Below are positions 7,615 to 15,803 of a stretch of DNA of 64,000 nt, piece after piece. This DNA is from JANQRA01 sp035762545. Its GTDB lineage: Bacteria > Actinomycetota > Acidimicrobiia > Spongiisociales > ZC4RG35. How positions within the stretch are numbered: position 1 is the stretch's first letter; each line of letters opens with the position of its first letter. Location: assembly GCA_035762545.1 (NCBI GenBank), contig DASTOM010000025.1:43339-107338 (forward strand), given 5' to 3'. The notes below the pieces were generated by a model. That model had not been told where the DNA came from, ran no database searches, and saw only the letters and a program-made list of their open reading frames with translations. The position numbers and the translations under genes are program-made.

Positions 7615-10017
7615 TCAACCCACGGGTACCCAGACCAGTTTGAGGTCGACGACGCGAACGTCGGTCTTCTCCAGTGGGACGGCGACCGTGTCGATCTGGT
7701 GTGCCAGGCCCTGGTGTTTGGCGGTGATCGCCACCAGCTCGTCGGCCAGCTCCGTCTCCATGTCTTCCAGCTCCGCCACCTTCGCTTGATACTTGGCGGC
7801 CTCCGAGTCGGCGCGCGCCTGCGCCTTGGCGGTCGCGGTCCTCCGGCTTGCCGCCTTGCTCAGAGCCGTCGACCCCGACTTGCCTCCGAGGAAAGCCCCC
7901 AGCAGGTCACCGGCGGTCCCGAGCATCGTCTCCTGGCTCTTGGCTGCCGCCACGGCATCCGCCTCTGTCCAGCGGGCCTGCGCCGTGCTGATCTGCTCCT
8001 GGAGACGGTCGATCCTGGCCTTGTAGCGATCGCGCAGCTTGGCGACTTCTGCGTCTGCGGTCCCTTCAGCCACGGAGACGCACCGGGCCCGGAACTCCTC
8101 CTCCGACTCGCCGACCCGGGAGTAGACCTTCAATGCCTCGTTTCTCCAGATCTCGAGGGGGCGATTGGCGACTAGATGGTTCTGGAGGTCGGTCCCCACA
8201 CCGGACCAGAACGTCTTGGTGTCGATATTGATCGCGGTAAGTCGGAAGCTGGCGCCGACCGGAGGATCGGAGGCGAAGTCCCGCTCGTCGTGATCGACGG
8301 TGATGACGTCGGTCGCATCGACCACGCCGTCCAGTGGGAAGATCACGGCCTCATAAGTCTCGGAGTGGTTGACCTCGGCCTTGGTCTCGTCATACAACAG
8401 TTGGACGGTTGCCGCCGCGGCCGGGGCCAGGACCGTCCCCGTCGGGTCGGCGCCGACTGCACCGGCCCAGGTCGCGGCCGGGTCGAGGAACGCCACCGTG
8501 ATCCCCTCGGCGACCGGCGGGGCGACCGGGACGGCGACGTCGTCCGTGGCGGGTGGTGCCGTTTCGACCGATGTCTCGGTGGCTGGGGCGGCCGACGATG
8601 GAGTCGTCTGAGCCGGTTCACCTGCCACTTCCACAGGGGCGGATGGGCGAGCGTCCGCCATGAGCCTCGTCACCTGGTCCCGGGTCAACGGGCCGGCGAG
8701 ATATGACATCGCCCACCTGGTCCCGAAAAGCTGCGGCCCCGACGACTTGGTCGAGTGCAGGACGAACTGACGCTTATCGAGCTCGGAGATCTGCTTGTCG
8801 ATCAGGTCGATGTCGATGCCCCCGGAGGCGGAGGCGAGACCCTCGAGGATCCGCTTCTTGTCGTTCTCGGTCTGAAGGCGACCCACCATCCATGTCCCTG
8901 CATTCGACATCGCCTTGTAGTCGAGGTCCACCGGGTTCTGGGTGGAGAGGACCATGCCGACACCGTGTGCCCGGGCCTGCTTGAGGATGGTGAGGATCGG
9001 TGTCTTCGATGGCGGCTCCTTGGTGGGAGGGGCGAACCCGAACATCTCGTCCATGTATATGAGGGCTCGAAGCTCGGAGGTGCCCGGCTGCGATCGAATC
9101 CAGGTCACGGTCTTCCCCAGCAGCAGTGTCACCAGGAACTGGCGCTCCTCGTCGGACAGGTGGGACAGATAGACGACGGCCGCCTTTGGGCGGTCGCCAC
9201 CGATCATCTCCTCGATGTCGAGAGGAGCGCCTTCCATCCAGGTTGCGAAGGACGGGGAGGCGAGCAACCCATTGAGCTTGAGGGCGAGCTGCATCCGGTC
9301 CTTCTCGGGGAAGAAGGTGTCGATGTCGAAGACTCCCATCTTCCGAAACGGGGGCTTGGGGATCTGGCCGACGAGGGTGGCCAGGTCGAGGTCCTTCCCG
9401 TCCTTCCAGAAGTGCTCGATGATCGTTGCAAGCAGGATGTGCTCCTGTCCTGACACCGGGTCGGACGCGATCCTCGCGAGGACGAGGAGGGAGGACACGA
9501 AGGCGCCGATCTCGTCACGTGCCACTTCACTCTCGGTGGCCCAATCGATGGCAGGCGCCTTCATCGAGCCCAGCACATTCAGGCCCACGCCGGCGCCGGA
9601 CCCGGGCGTGTAGATGGTGACGTCGGCCTCGTCGTGGAGCCGCTGGATTCGGGTGCTGTCGATGCCGTGACTTTCGAGGCCCCCCTTCCACATCTCCGCG
9701 ATGGCGGTCGCCATGTCCGCCACCGACTTGCCTTCCTTCTTGGCGGTGGCTTCGTCTATCCAGGGCTCGAAATCTGCGGGTGACAGTGAAGGGAAGGTGA
9801 GGGCGAGGTTGCCCATGTCCCCCTTCGGATCGATCACCAGACACGAGATCCCATTGAGGAGACACTCCTCGATCAGGTCGATTCCGAGACCGGTCTTGCC
9901 CGAGCCGGTCATGCCCACGATCACGCCATGGGTGGTCAGGTTGTCTGCTTCGTAGATGACAGACTCGTCTGATGTGGTGTCACGCCCGAGGTAGAGGTGT
10001 CCTTTGGGGAGGTCCAT
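7615..10017 (-). CDS. HerA/VirB4-like ATP-binding protein
   Basis: 800 aa from the ATG at 10017 (MDLPKGHLYLGRDT); the open frame runs further upstream but across a divergent gene. Walker A is GMTGSGKTGLG near residue 32, Walker B LIYMDEMFGF near residue 320, and an arginine-finger type segment LSTQNPVDLDYKAMSN follows, as in HerA/DUF87 DNA-pumping ATPases. Then come an Ala/Pro/Thr-rich linker (about residues 465-520) and a C-terminal part with a long coiled coil rich in Lys, Glu and Ala. HerA-type motors move DNA or act in repair, plasmid transfer or defence; nothing nearby shows which. The gene is divergent from the MerB homologue by 27 bp. Confidence 0.8.
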   Translation of the reverse strand: MDLPKGHLYLGRDTTSDESVIYEADNLTTHGVIVGMTGSGKTGLGIDLIEECLLNGISCLVIDPKGDMGNLALTFPSLSPADFEPWIDEATAKKEGKSVADMATAIAEMWKGGLESHGIDSTRIQRLHDEADVTIYTPGSGAGVGLNVLGSMKAPAIDWATESEVARDEIGAFVSSLLVLARIASDPVSGQEHILLATIIEHFWKDGKDLDLATLVGQIPKPPFRKMGVFDIDTFFPEKDRMQLALKLNGLLASPSFATWMEGAPLDIEEMIGGDRPKAAVVYLSHLSDEERQFLVTLLLGKTVTWIRSQPGTSELRALIYMDEMFGFAPPTKEPPSKTPILTILKQARAHGVGMVLSTQNPVDLDYKAMSNAGTWMVGRLQTENDKKRILEGLASASGGIDIDLIDKQISELDKRQFVLHSTKSSGPQLFGTRWAMSYLAGPLTRDQVTRLMADARPSAPVEVAGEPAQTTPSSAAPATETSVETAPPATDDVAVPVAPPVAEGITVAFLDPAATWAGAVGADPTGTVLAPAAAATVQLLYDETKAEVNHSETYEAVIFPLDGVVDATDVITVDHDERDFASDPPVGASFRLTAINIDTKTFWSGVGTDLQNHLVANRPLEIWRNEALKVYSRVGESEEEFRARCVSVAEGTADAEVAKLRDRYKARIDRLQEQISTAQARWTEADAVAAAKSQETMLGTAGDLLGAFLGGKSGSTALSKAASRRTATAKAQARADSEAAKYQAKVAELEDMETELADELVAITAKHQGLAHQIDTVAVPLEKTDVRVVDLKLVWVPVG

Positions 10018-10044
10018 GGCGACCGAAGGTACTCGGCTATATCT

Positions 10045-10659
10045 ATGCCGGTGAATTCGACAGATCGGGTGGTGCGAGCACGCGTTTACGAGAGGTTCGT
10101 GGCGGGCTCGCGCGTCGTCGACCCTTCGTCCCTCGGCCTCGATCGCGAGGAGACTGAGGACTCGCTCGACCGTTTGGCGGCCGAACACCGTCTCGTCCTC
10201 GACGACGAGCGGAGGGTCGTGATGGCCCATCCATTCTCGGGTGTCGACACCGGCCACACAGCGACGATCGGCGACCGGACCTACTGGGCGAATTGCGCCT
10301 GGGACGCCCTCGCCCTCCTCGCCCTCCTCGGTGATGGTGTCGCCAGGTGCCCCAACGGCATCGAGTGGTATGTCGAGGACGGGGTCGTGTCACCCGCGGG
10401 GTTCATCCACCTGCTCGTGCCGGCGCGTCATTTCTGGGACGACGTCGTCTTCACTTGACGCAACATAAGAGGCTTCCGGTCGGAGGCCGACATCGAGATC
10501 GATCACGGCGTGGTGGTCCCAGTGCAGACGATGTACGAGTTGTCCAAGGACTGGTATCGGACCCGGATGGACGTGGACTGGGAGCCGCCCACACCGCAAC
10601 AAGCCGAGGAGACACTGGCGCGTCACGGGCTCACCGGTGACTTCTGGCGGCTGACGTAG
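10045..10659 (+). CDS. MerB-like organomercurial lyase homologue with in-frame UGA (putative selenoprotein)
   Basis: Read through the TGA at 10456-10458, the frame gives 204 residues, close to E. coli MerB (212). Residues 78-95 (RTYWANCAWDALALLALL) match the MerB Y-A-W-C96-A-L-D99 segment, giving Cys84 and Asp87. The UGA is residue 138 in FWDDVVFT-U-RNIRGFRS; aligning the downstream F and S with MerB places it exactly on catalytic Cys159. The frame continues with clear family sequence (MYELSKDWYRTRMDVDW, GLTGDFWRLT) to TAG at 10657. A SECIS-like hairpin follows the UGA. MerB cleaves carbon-mercury bonds using C96, D99 and C159. A start at GTG 10051 is possible, since TATATC precedes it. The alternative is a nonsense mutation or sequencing error. 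No mer genes are adjacent. Confidence 0.8.
10459..10490 (+). promoter_or_regulatory. Putative bacterial SECIS element
   Basis: Immediately 3' of the UGA, positions 10471-10488 (GGCTTCCGGTCGGAGGCC) form a 7-bp stem with one G-U pair and the apical loop GGUC. The loop starts 19 nt after the UGA; in the E. coli fdhF SECIS the same GGUC loop starts 18 nt after the UGA. Loop sequence and spacing are the features SelB reads. The hairpin is within coding sequence, as in other bacterial selenoprotein mRNAs. Confidence 0.75.
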
Positions 10660-10741
10660 GGAAGGGGCCAAAACCCGCTAATTGCCTTGCGATGATTTTT
10701 GGAGTCGTCGTACCATCCGCCGTGATTCGCCGGTTCGGGGC

Positions 10742-10770
10742 TTGACCTGAACCAACCTTGAAGTTCTACC
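10742..10770 (+). promoter_or_regulatory. Promoter of ABC exporter operon
   Basis: TTGACC at 10742-10747, 17-bp spacer, TCTACC at 10765-10770. The expected start of transcription falls close to the GTG at 10782, so the mRNA may be leaderless. Confidence 0.45.
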
Positions 10771-10781
10771 TTGGTGCTGCT

Positions 10782-12569
10782 GTGTCCGAACCTGTCATGA
10801 CTCCGAAGTCGGTCCTGCGCGACGGTGTGAAGCTGATCGGGCGCTTCGTGCGCATGCATCCGTTGGCTTTCGCGATCGCCGTGACCGGCGCCGCCGCCTA
10901 TGCCGGGGCGATAATCGTCTCGTCGTGGGTCATCGGATGGACCACCGACAACGTGATCATCCCGATCCTCGACGAGGGGGAGGAACCCGATCTCCTGTGG
11001 ATCGCTGGCCTGGCCATCTTCGCAGTCGCCCTCTTCAAGGCAGTCGGAATCGTCGTCCGTCGCACCGCTGCCGCATACCTCACCGGCGCCACCCGCCGCG
11101 ACATCCGCAACGAGCTCCTCGCCCACCAACTCACCCTCAAGATGTCGTGGTTCAACCGGCAGGCGATCGGGGATCTCCTCGCAGTCGCCGACTCGGACAC
11201 CGACCAGGGGACCGGGGTGCTCGGTCCGCTCCCGTACGCCACCGGGGTTTCCTTGCTGCTCGTGGGCACGGTCGCTCTCATCACCTCCATCGACCCCTGG
11301 CTCGGACTGGGCGCGGTGATTGGCCTGATAGTCGTGATCGTCATCGACGTCCGCGGCAGTTGGGTGACATTCAGCATGTGGGAGGCGGTGCAGAAGCGGA
11401 GGGGCCGGGTCGCTTCGATCGCGCACGAGAGCTTCGACGGTGCCCTCACGGTCAAAGCATTGGGACGTGAGAACCACGTGGCCGCCAAGTTCGGCGTCGC
11501 CAGCGACGAGCTGCGTGATCGGATCATCGACGTCCAGTCCACCTGGACCAAGTACCAGGTGATCATCCGCGCTCTGCCCCAGATGCTGATCATCGTCCTG
11601 CTGGTGGTCGGGGCGTCCCGGGTGGCAGACGGTGCCGTGACGACCGGCGACGTGGTGACCGTCGCATATCTCTTGACCCTGCTCGCCTTCCCGATCCAGC
11701 TGATCGGCTTCGTGCTCTGGGATCTCGCCGGCAGCCTGGCTGGGTGGCGTCGTGTCCAGGAGGTGCTCGATGCTGACGAAAGCGTCGCATTTGGTGACAC
11801 CGCAGCCATCGAGAGCGTCTCAGCCGCGCCTGTGGTGGGCAGTGAGGTCGGTTTCGCATACGACGACGAGGCCGTGTTGCGCGATTTGAATCTCGAGCTC
11901 CGTGCCGGGACCACGCTGGCAGTCGTCGGTCCCACCGCGTCGGGCAAGTCGACTCTCGGCCTGCTTCTCGCCCGGCTATGGGACCCCGACTCGGGCAGCA
12001 TCAGCATCGAGGGCCGAGACCTGCGCCTCTTCGCCCGATCCGAGCTTCCCAAAGAGGTCGCTTATGTCTCGCAGAACGCGTTCCTCTTCGACGCGACCGT
12101 GCGGGAGAACATCACCCTCGATGGCAGCTTCACCGAGGATGAGGTCAGCCGCGCTCTTCGGCTCGCCGGTGCTGCCGACTTCGTCAACGCCTTGCCCCAC
12201 GGTCTCGACACGGAACTTGGCGAGAGGGGCACCAGCCTGTCCGGTGGGCAGCGTCAGCGTCTCGCCCTCGCTCGTGCCCTGATCCGGCGTCCTCGGCTGA
12301 TGATCCTCGATGATGCCACATCGGCCGTTGACCCCTCCGTCGAAGCCGACATCCTCCGTGCCCTGAAGAGTGCGGAACTGCCTTCGACCATCGTGGTGGT
12401 GGCCTATCGGCCGTCGTCGATTCGACTGGCCGACGAGGTCGTCTACGTGGATCAGAAGCGGATCATGGCCCACGGCACTCATGACGAGCTGGTCGAGCGC
12501 GAGCCCGGTTATGCCCGTCTGGTTCGGGCGTACGAAGAGGAGGCGAAACGTCTCCGGGAGGCCTCATGA
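10782..12569 (+). CDS. ABC exporter subunit with degenerate nucleotide site
   Basis: About 595 aa. An N-terminal exporter membrane domain (six helices, about residues 20-310) is followed by an ATPase domain: Walker A GPTASGKST (near 382), signature LSGGQRQRL (near 485), Walker B LMILDDATSAVD (near 507) and switch loop VVAYRPSS (near 540). The catalytic Glu after Walker B is Asp and the switch His is Tyr, so its own site is probably slow or inactive, while its intact LSGGQ serves the partner. With the next gene it forms a heterodimeric multidrug-type exporter like TM287/288 or BmrCD. The GTG at 10782 may be leaderless; ATG 10797 is an alternative. Confidence 0.9.
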   Translation: MSEPVMTPKSVLRDGVKLIGRFVRMHPLAFAIAVTGAAAYAGAIIVSSWVIGWTTDNVIIPILDEGEEPDLLWIAGLAIFAVALFKAVGIVVRRTAAAYLTGATRRDIRNELLAHQLTLKMSWFNRQAIGDLLAVADSDTDQGTGVLGPLPYATGVSLLLVGTVALITSIDPWLGLGAVIGLIVVIVIDVRGSWVTFSMWEAVQKRRGRVASIAHESFDGALTVKALGRENHVAAKFGVASDELRDRIIDVQSTWTKYQVIIRALPQMLIIVLLVVGASRVADGAVTTGDVVTVAYLLTLLAFPIQLIGFVLWDLAGSLAGWRRVQEVLDADESVAFGDTAAIESVSAAPVVGSEVGFAYDDEAVLRDLNLELRAGTTLAVVGPTASGKSTLGLLLARLWDPDSGSISIEGRDLRLFARSELPKEVAYVSQNAFLFDATVRENITLDGSFTEDEVSRALRLAGAADFVNALPHGLDTELGERGTSLSGGQRQRLALARALIRRPRLMILDDATSAVDPSVEADILRALKSAELPSTIVVVAYRPSSIRLADEVVYVDQKRIMAHGTHDELVEREPGYARLVRAYEEEAKRLREAS

Positions 12570-14329
12570 CCGATCAGCACACGACCGGATCGATCATCAA
12601 GCGTGCCTTTCTCGAGGCGCCGTCCCTGCGTGAGGGTCTCACCCTCACCCTGATCCTCGCCATGCTGGGCCAGATGGTCACGGTGGTCACACCGATCCTG
12701 CTCCAGCAGATCCTCGACAACGAGATCGACAGTTCGGCCGGAGTCGACATGGAGTCCGTCGTCCAGATGTCGGTATTCGCCATGGCCGCTCTGGTCATCG
12801 GGGTCGTCGTGGGACGGATCTCGCTGCTCCGTCTGGTCAACTCGTCGTCGACGGGGCTCTCCGATCTCCGGATCAAGACCTTCGGCCACATCATGAACCA
12901 ATCGGTGCTGCATGTTCAGTCGGAACGCCGCGGCAACCTGCTCTCCCGGGTCACCTCAGACATCACCACACTCCAGGAGTTCATGGAGTGGGGCGGCGTG
13001 GGAATGATCATCGCTTCCAGCCAGGTTCTGCTGGCGACCGCCGTGATGGTCTTCTACGAGTGGCGTCTCGCCCTGATCGCGATCGTGGGGGTCCTCATCT
13101 ATCTGTTCATGATGAGGTGGTTCCAGAAGATCCTGGCGCGAAACTATGACGCCGTTCGCACCGAGGTCGGGGCCTCGCTGGGCGTTCTCAGCGAATCGAT
13201 CACCGCCATCCCCATCGTCCGCGCCTACGGGACCGAGGAGAGCACCAAGGCAAAGGTCGCCGTAGCCTTGGAGCAGCGCTTCCGGGTTGAGTTCAAGACG
13301 GCCCGATTCGGGAACATCCTCTTCTCCACCGCTGAGATCTTCGCCGGACTGCTCACCGCCATCCTCGTTGTCGCGGGAGTCCTATTCGGCCTTCAACTCG
13401 GAACCTCGGCAGGCGTCCTCATAGCCTTCCTCTTCCTGACCAACCTCTTGATCGAACCGCTGCAGATCCTCGTCGAGACTCTCGAGTTCGCCCAGTCGGC
13501 CGCGTCCGGGCTGCGCCGCGTTGTCGACGTGCTCGACGGCGAAGTGGACATCGTCGATGCGCGCGACGCCCAGAGCCTCCGACCGGGTGGCCTGAGCGCC
13601 AGCTTCGAGCACGTCCACTACACCTATCCGACCGGCGAGGAGGTGTTGACCGACATCACCGTCGACATCGCCGTCGGCTCGAGGGTGGCGGTGGTCGGCG
13701 AGACCGGGTCGGGCAAGACCACTTTCGCCAAACTGCTGGTGAGGCTCATGGACCCATCGAGTGGGACGGTGCGCATCGGCGGTGTACCCGCCAAGAAGGT
13801 CAAGCTCGCCGAGTTGCGTGACCGGGTTGCGTTCGTTCCACAGGAGGGCTTCCTCTTCGACGACACGGTGGCCAACAACGTCCGATATGGGCGGCTCGAC
13901 GCCAGTGACGCCGAGGTGTGGAGCGCCTTCCACGAGTTGGGCCTCGGTGAGTGGGTTCAAGGCCTCCCCGAGGGCTTGCAGACTCAGGCGGGGGAGCGCG
14001 GTGGCAACCTGAGTGCCGGGGAGCGACAGCTCGTCGCCCTGGTCCGCGCCTGGATCGGCACACCGGATCTCCTGGTCCTCGACGAGGCGACCTCAGCGGT
14101 CGACCCGGCTCTGGACGTCGCCCTCCGCCATGCGATCCACAAGCTGACCGAGGGCCGAACCTCGGTGACGATCGCCCACCGTCTCTCCACCGCGGAGGGA
14201 GCCGACGAGGTGCTCGTCTTCGACAAGGGTCACCTCGTCGAGCGTGGGCATCACCGCGACCTCGTGGTGTGTGATGGCGTCTACGGAGCCCTCTATGCCG
14301 ACTGGGCGGCGGGCACCAAGAGCGTCTAG
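12566..14329 (+). CDS. ABC exporter subunit with canonical nucleotide site
   Basis: 587 aa, ATG overlapping the previous stop (ATGA). It has a membrane domain with about six helices followed by an ATPase domain: Walker A GETGSGKTT (near 377), Walker B LLVLDEATSAVD (near 505) with the catalytic Glu, and switch loop TIAHRLST (near 536). The signature is altered to LSAGERQLV (near 481). This is complementary to the first subunit, as expected for a heterodimer with one consensus and one degenerate ATP site. It sits in the cytoplasmic membrane; the substrate is unknown. The operon ends at the terminator at 14368-14396. Confidence 0.92.
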   Translation: MTDQHTTGSIIKRAFLEAPSLREGLTLTLILAMLGQMVTVVTPILLQQILDNEIDSSAGVDMESVVQMSVFAMAALVIGVVVGRISLLRLVNSSSTGLSDLRIKTFGHIMNQSVLHVQSERRGNLLSRVTSDITTLQEFMEWGGVGMIIASSQVLLATAVMVFYEWRLALIAIVGVLIYLFMMRWFQKILARNYDAVRTEVGASLGVLSESITAIPIVRAYGTEESTKAKVAVALEQRFRVEFKTARFGNILFSTAEIFAGLLTAILVVAGVLFGLQLGTSAGVLIAFLFLTNLLIEPLQILVETLEFAQSAASGLRRVVDVLDGEVDIVDARDAQSLRPGGLSASFEHVHYTYPTGEEVLTDITVDIAVGSRVAVVGETGSGKTTFAKLLVRLMDPSSGTVRIGGVPAKKVKLAELRDRVAFVPQEGFLFDDTVANNVRYGRLDASDAEVWSAFHELGLGEWVQGLPEGLQTQAGERGGNLSAGERQLVALVRAWIGTPDLLVLDEATSAVDPALDVALRHAIHKLTEGRTSVTIAHRLSTAEGADEVLVFDKGHLVERGHHRDLVVCDGVYGALYADWAAGTKSV

Positions 14330-14367
14330 ATCTGGGTCCTGTGTCCTAGGTCTGGCAGCGGGGGTCT

Positions 14368-14396
14368 CCCGGTCCATGGGCCATCCGGGCTTTTTT
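14368..14396 (+). terminator. Terminator of ABC exporter operon
   Basis: CCCGG at 14368-14372 pairs with CCGGG at 14385-14389 and is followed by C and six T residues (14391-14396). The stem is short, but the T-run is clear. Confidence 0.6.
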
Positions 14397-14410
14397 GTCG
14401 ATGAGTCGCC

Positions 14411-14551
14411 ATGCAGATCTTCAGAAGGATCGAAGACGAAGAGCGCGTGGTCGGCCTGGTCGAGTACGCGCTGATCACGGCCCTGATCGCGCTCATGTCT
14501 TTCTCGGCCGTGACGCTTCTCGGTGATGAGACGTCAGGCATGTTCTACTAA
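14411..14551 (+). CDS. Flp/type IVb pilin, orphan
   Basis: 46 aa, ATG to TAA. A short charged leader (MQIFRRIEDEERVVG) is followed by LVEYALITALIALMSFSAVTLLG. The G-L-V-E-Y pattern is the Flp prepilin processing site with conserved Glu5 and Tyr6, followed by a hydrophobic helix. Flp subunits are cleaved by a TadV-type prepilin peptidase and polymerise at the membrane. The main tad locus is 15 kb away (29-32.7 kb) with its own pilin at 31802. No peptidase gene is adjacent. The gene starts just after the ABC operon terminator. Confidence 0.75.
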   Translation: MQIFRRIEDEERVVGLVEYALITALIALMSFSAVTLLGDETSGMFY

Positions 14552-14589
14552 GTCTCGGCAGCCCTCGACGACAGTCGCGGCCCTCCGCC

Positions 14590-15468
14590 CTACACGTTTG
14601 GAGGCGGGGTGTAGGTGGCGGTGGTGAAGCGGCCGCTGTCGAGTCCGACCTCCCACATGGAGCCCTTGGAGCAGTAGAAGCGGGACTCGAGGGTGAGACC
14701 AGCCCACATCATGCGATTGATCACCGCCGGGATCACATCGCCGTGGGTGCAGAGCACCGCATTTGTGCCCACCAGCTCGTCACAGAGGTCATAGGCCCCG
14801 TCGATGTCGGGCCCCTCGGCCAGAGCGTCGTGCTCGATGACCTTCGTCCCGATGGCATCGGCGAGAGGCTCCACCGTCTGGACACACCGGGTGAACGGGC
14901 TGCTGTATATCTTCTCGATCCCTCGCACTTTCAACTCCTCAGCGAGGGCATTCGCTTGACGTCTTCCCTTCTTGGTCAACGGGCGGATGGCGTCCACCCC
15001 GTCCCAGGTCAGCCTGTCCCCGGCTGTAGCGTGGCGCAGGAGGAAGAGTGTCCCGGTTCGGGCCAGGCGCTTTAGGCCCGGAGCCGCGACAAGACCTCGG
15101 TCGTTCTCGTAGTCGAGGAACGACTTCGCCTTGGTGCGGCTGATCCAGCGCACCTCGTCCACCTCGCTGTTCTTCTTGAAGCCGGGGCTGTCGGGAAGGG
15201 GACGCATCGCGAACCAGGTCACCTCTTTCACCCCGGAGTTGATGCGATAGCGGGTGGTGCCCATCGGGGCGACGATGCGGCAGTGGTATCCGGTTTCCTC
15301 GAGGACTTCTCGCACCGCAGTCTCTTCGGGAGTCTCTCCTCGATCCGATTTTCCCTTCGGGAGCCCCCAGTCGTCGTACCGGGGACGGTGGGCGGCGAGG
15401 ATTCTCAGCCTGCCCTTCTTGGTTTCGCGGAAGACCAGTCCCCCGGCTGCCTTGACGACGCGAGTCAC
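14590..15468 (-). CDS. Nudix hydrolase fused to histidine phosphatase (MutT1-like)
   Basis: 292 aa. The N-terminal Nudix domain has the full box G-x5-E-x7-REVLEETGY at about residues 39-61 (GKSDRGETPEETAVREVLEE). The C-terminal half is a SixA/phosphoglycerate-mutase type domain with LFLLRHATAGDR (RHG-like motif) and LCTHGDVIPAV with the second His. The arrangement matches mycobacterial MutT1 (Rv2985), which hydrolyses 8-oxo-dGTP and dinucleoside polyphosphates, sanitising the nucleotide pool. It stands alone, convergent with the orphan pilin gene. Confidence 0.88.
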   Translation of the reverse strand: MTRVVKAAGGLVFRETKKGRLRILAAHRPRYDDWGLPKGKSDRGETPEETAVREVLEETGYHCRIVAPMGTTRYRINSGVKEVTWFAMRPLPDSPGFKKNSEVDEVRWISRTKAKSFLDYENDRGLVAAPGLKRLARTGTLFLLRHATAGDRLTWDGVDAIRPLTKKGRRQANALAEELKVRGIEKIYSSPFTRCVQTVEPLADAIGTKVIEHDALAEGPDIDGAYDLCDELVGTNAVLCTHGDVIPAVINRMMWAGLTLESRFYCSKGSMWEVGLDSGRFTTATYTPPPNV

Positions 15469-15496
15469 GGCGGGCAGATTAGGGGATGGTCAGCGG

Positions 15497-15718
15497 TCAC
15501 GAATCGGGAGTCAGGGTCGCGATGCGTCCCTCACGCGAGACCGGTGTCGTGACTTCCTGCACTCCAGTCAGGTCGATGGTGATCTCCCCGCACGTGTCAC
15601 AGACCCGTCTTTGGATGCCGCCACCGATGCTCTGGGACTCGCCGTAGAGGTGGCGACCCTTCCTGCACGCTGCCCGGTTCGACTTCGCCGATCGGTCTTC
15701 TGGTCTCAGATGGCTCAC
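15497..15718 (-). CDS. Small protein with zinc-ribbon-like Cys residues
   Basis: 73 aa from a GTG at 15718. The centre reads ACRKGRHLYGESQSIGGGI and RRVCDTCGEITIDL: one Cys and one His followed by a C-x2-C pair, which could bind one zinc ion. The N-terminus is basic. I do not recognise a named family. It starts 28 nt downstream of a 28-bp stretch without features, upstream of the MutT1-like gene on the same strand, and might be cotranscribed with it. Composition resembles its neighbours. Confidence 0.6.
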   Translation of the reverse strand: MSHLRPEDRSAKSNRAACRKGRHLYGESQSIGGGIQRRVCDTCGEITIDLTGVQEVTTPVSREGRIATLTPDS

Positions 15719-15803
15719 AAGTCGGGCAAACTAGATCGTCGACTGGCGAACCCTGTGGATCTTCGGTTGGGACAGCATCCAGTCACGGTCACGATAGGGC
15801 GGG

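Noticed and set aside
9997..10458. A 153-aa protein ending at the TGA at 10456 as the whole gene
   Set aside because: Family-conserved MerB C-terminal sequence continues in the same frame for 67 more codons to TAG at 10657, so the TGA is internal.
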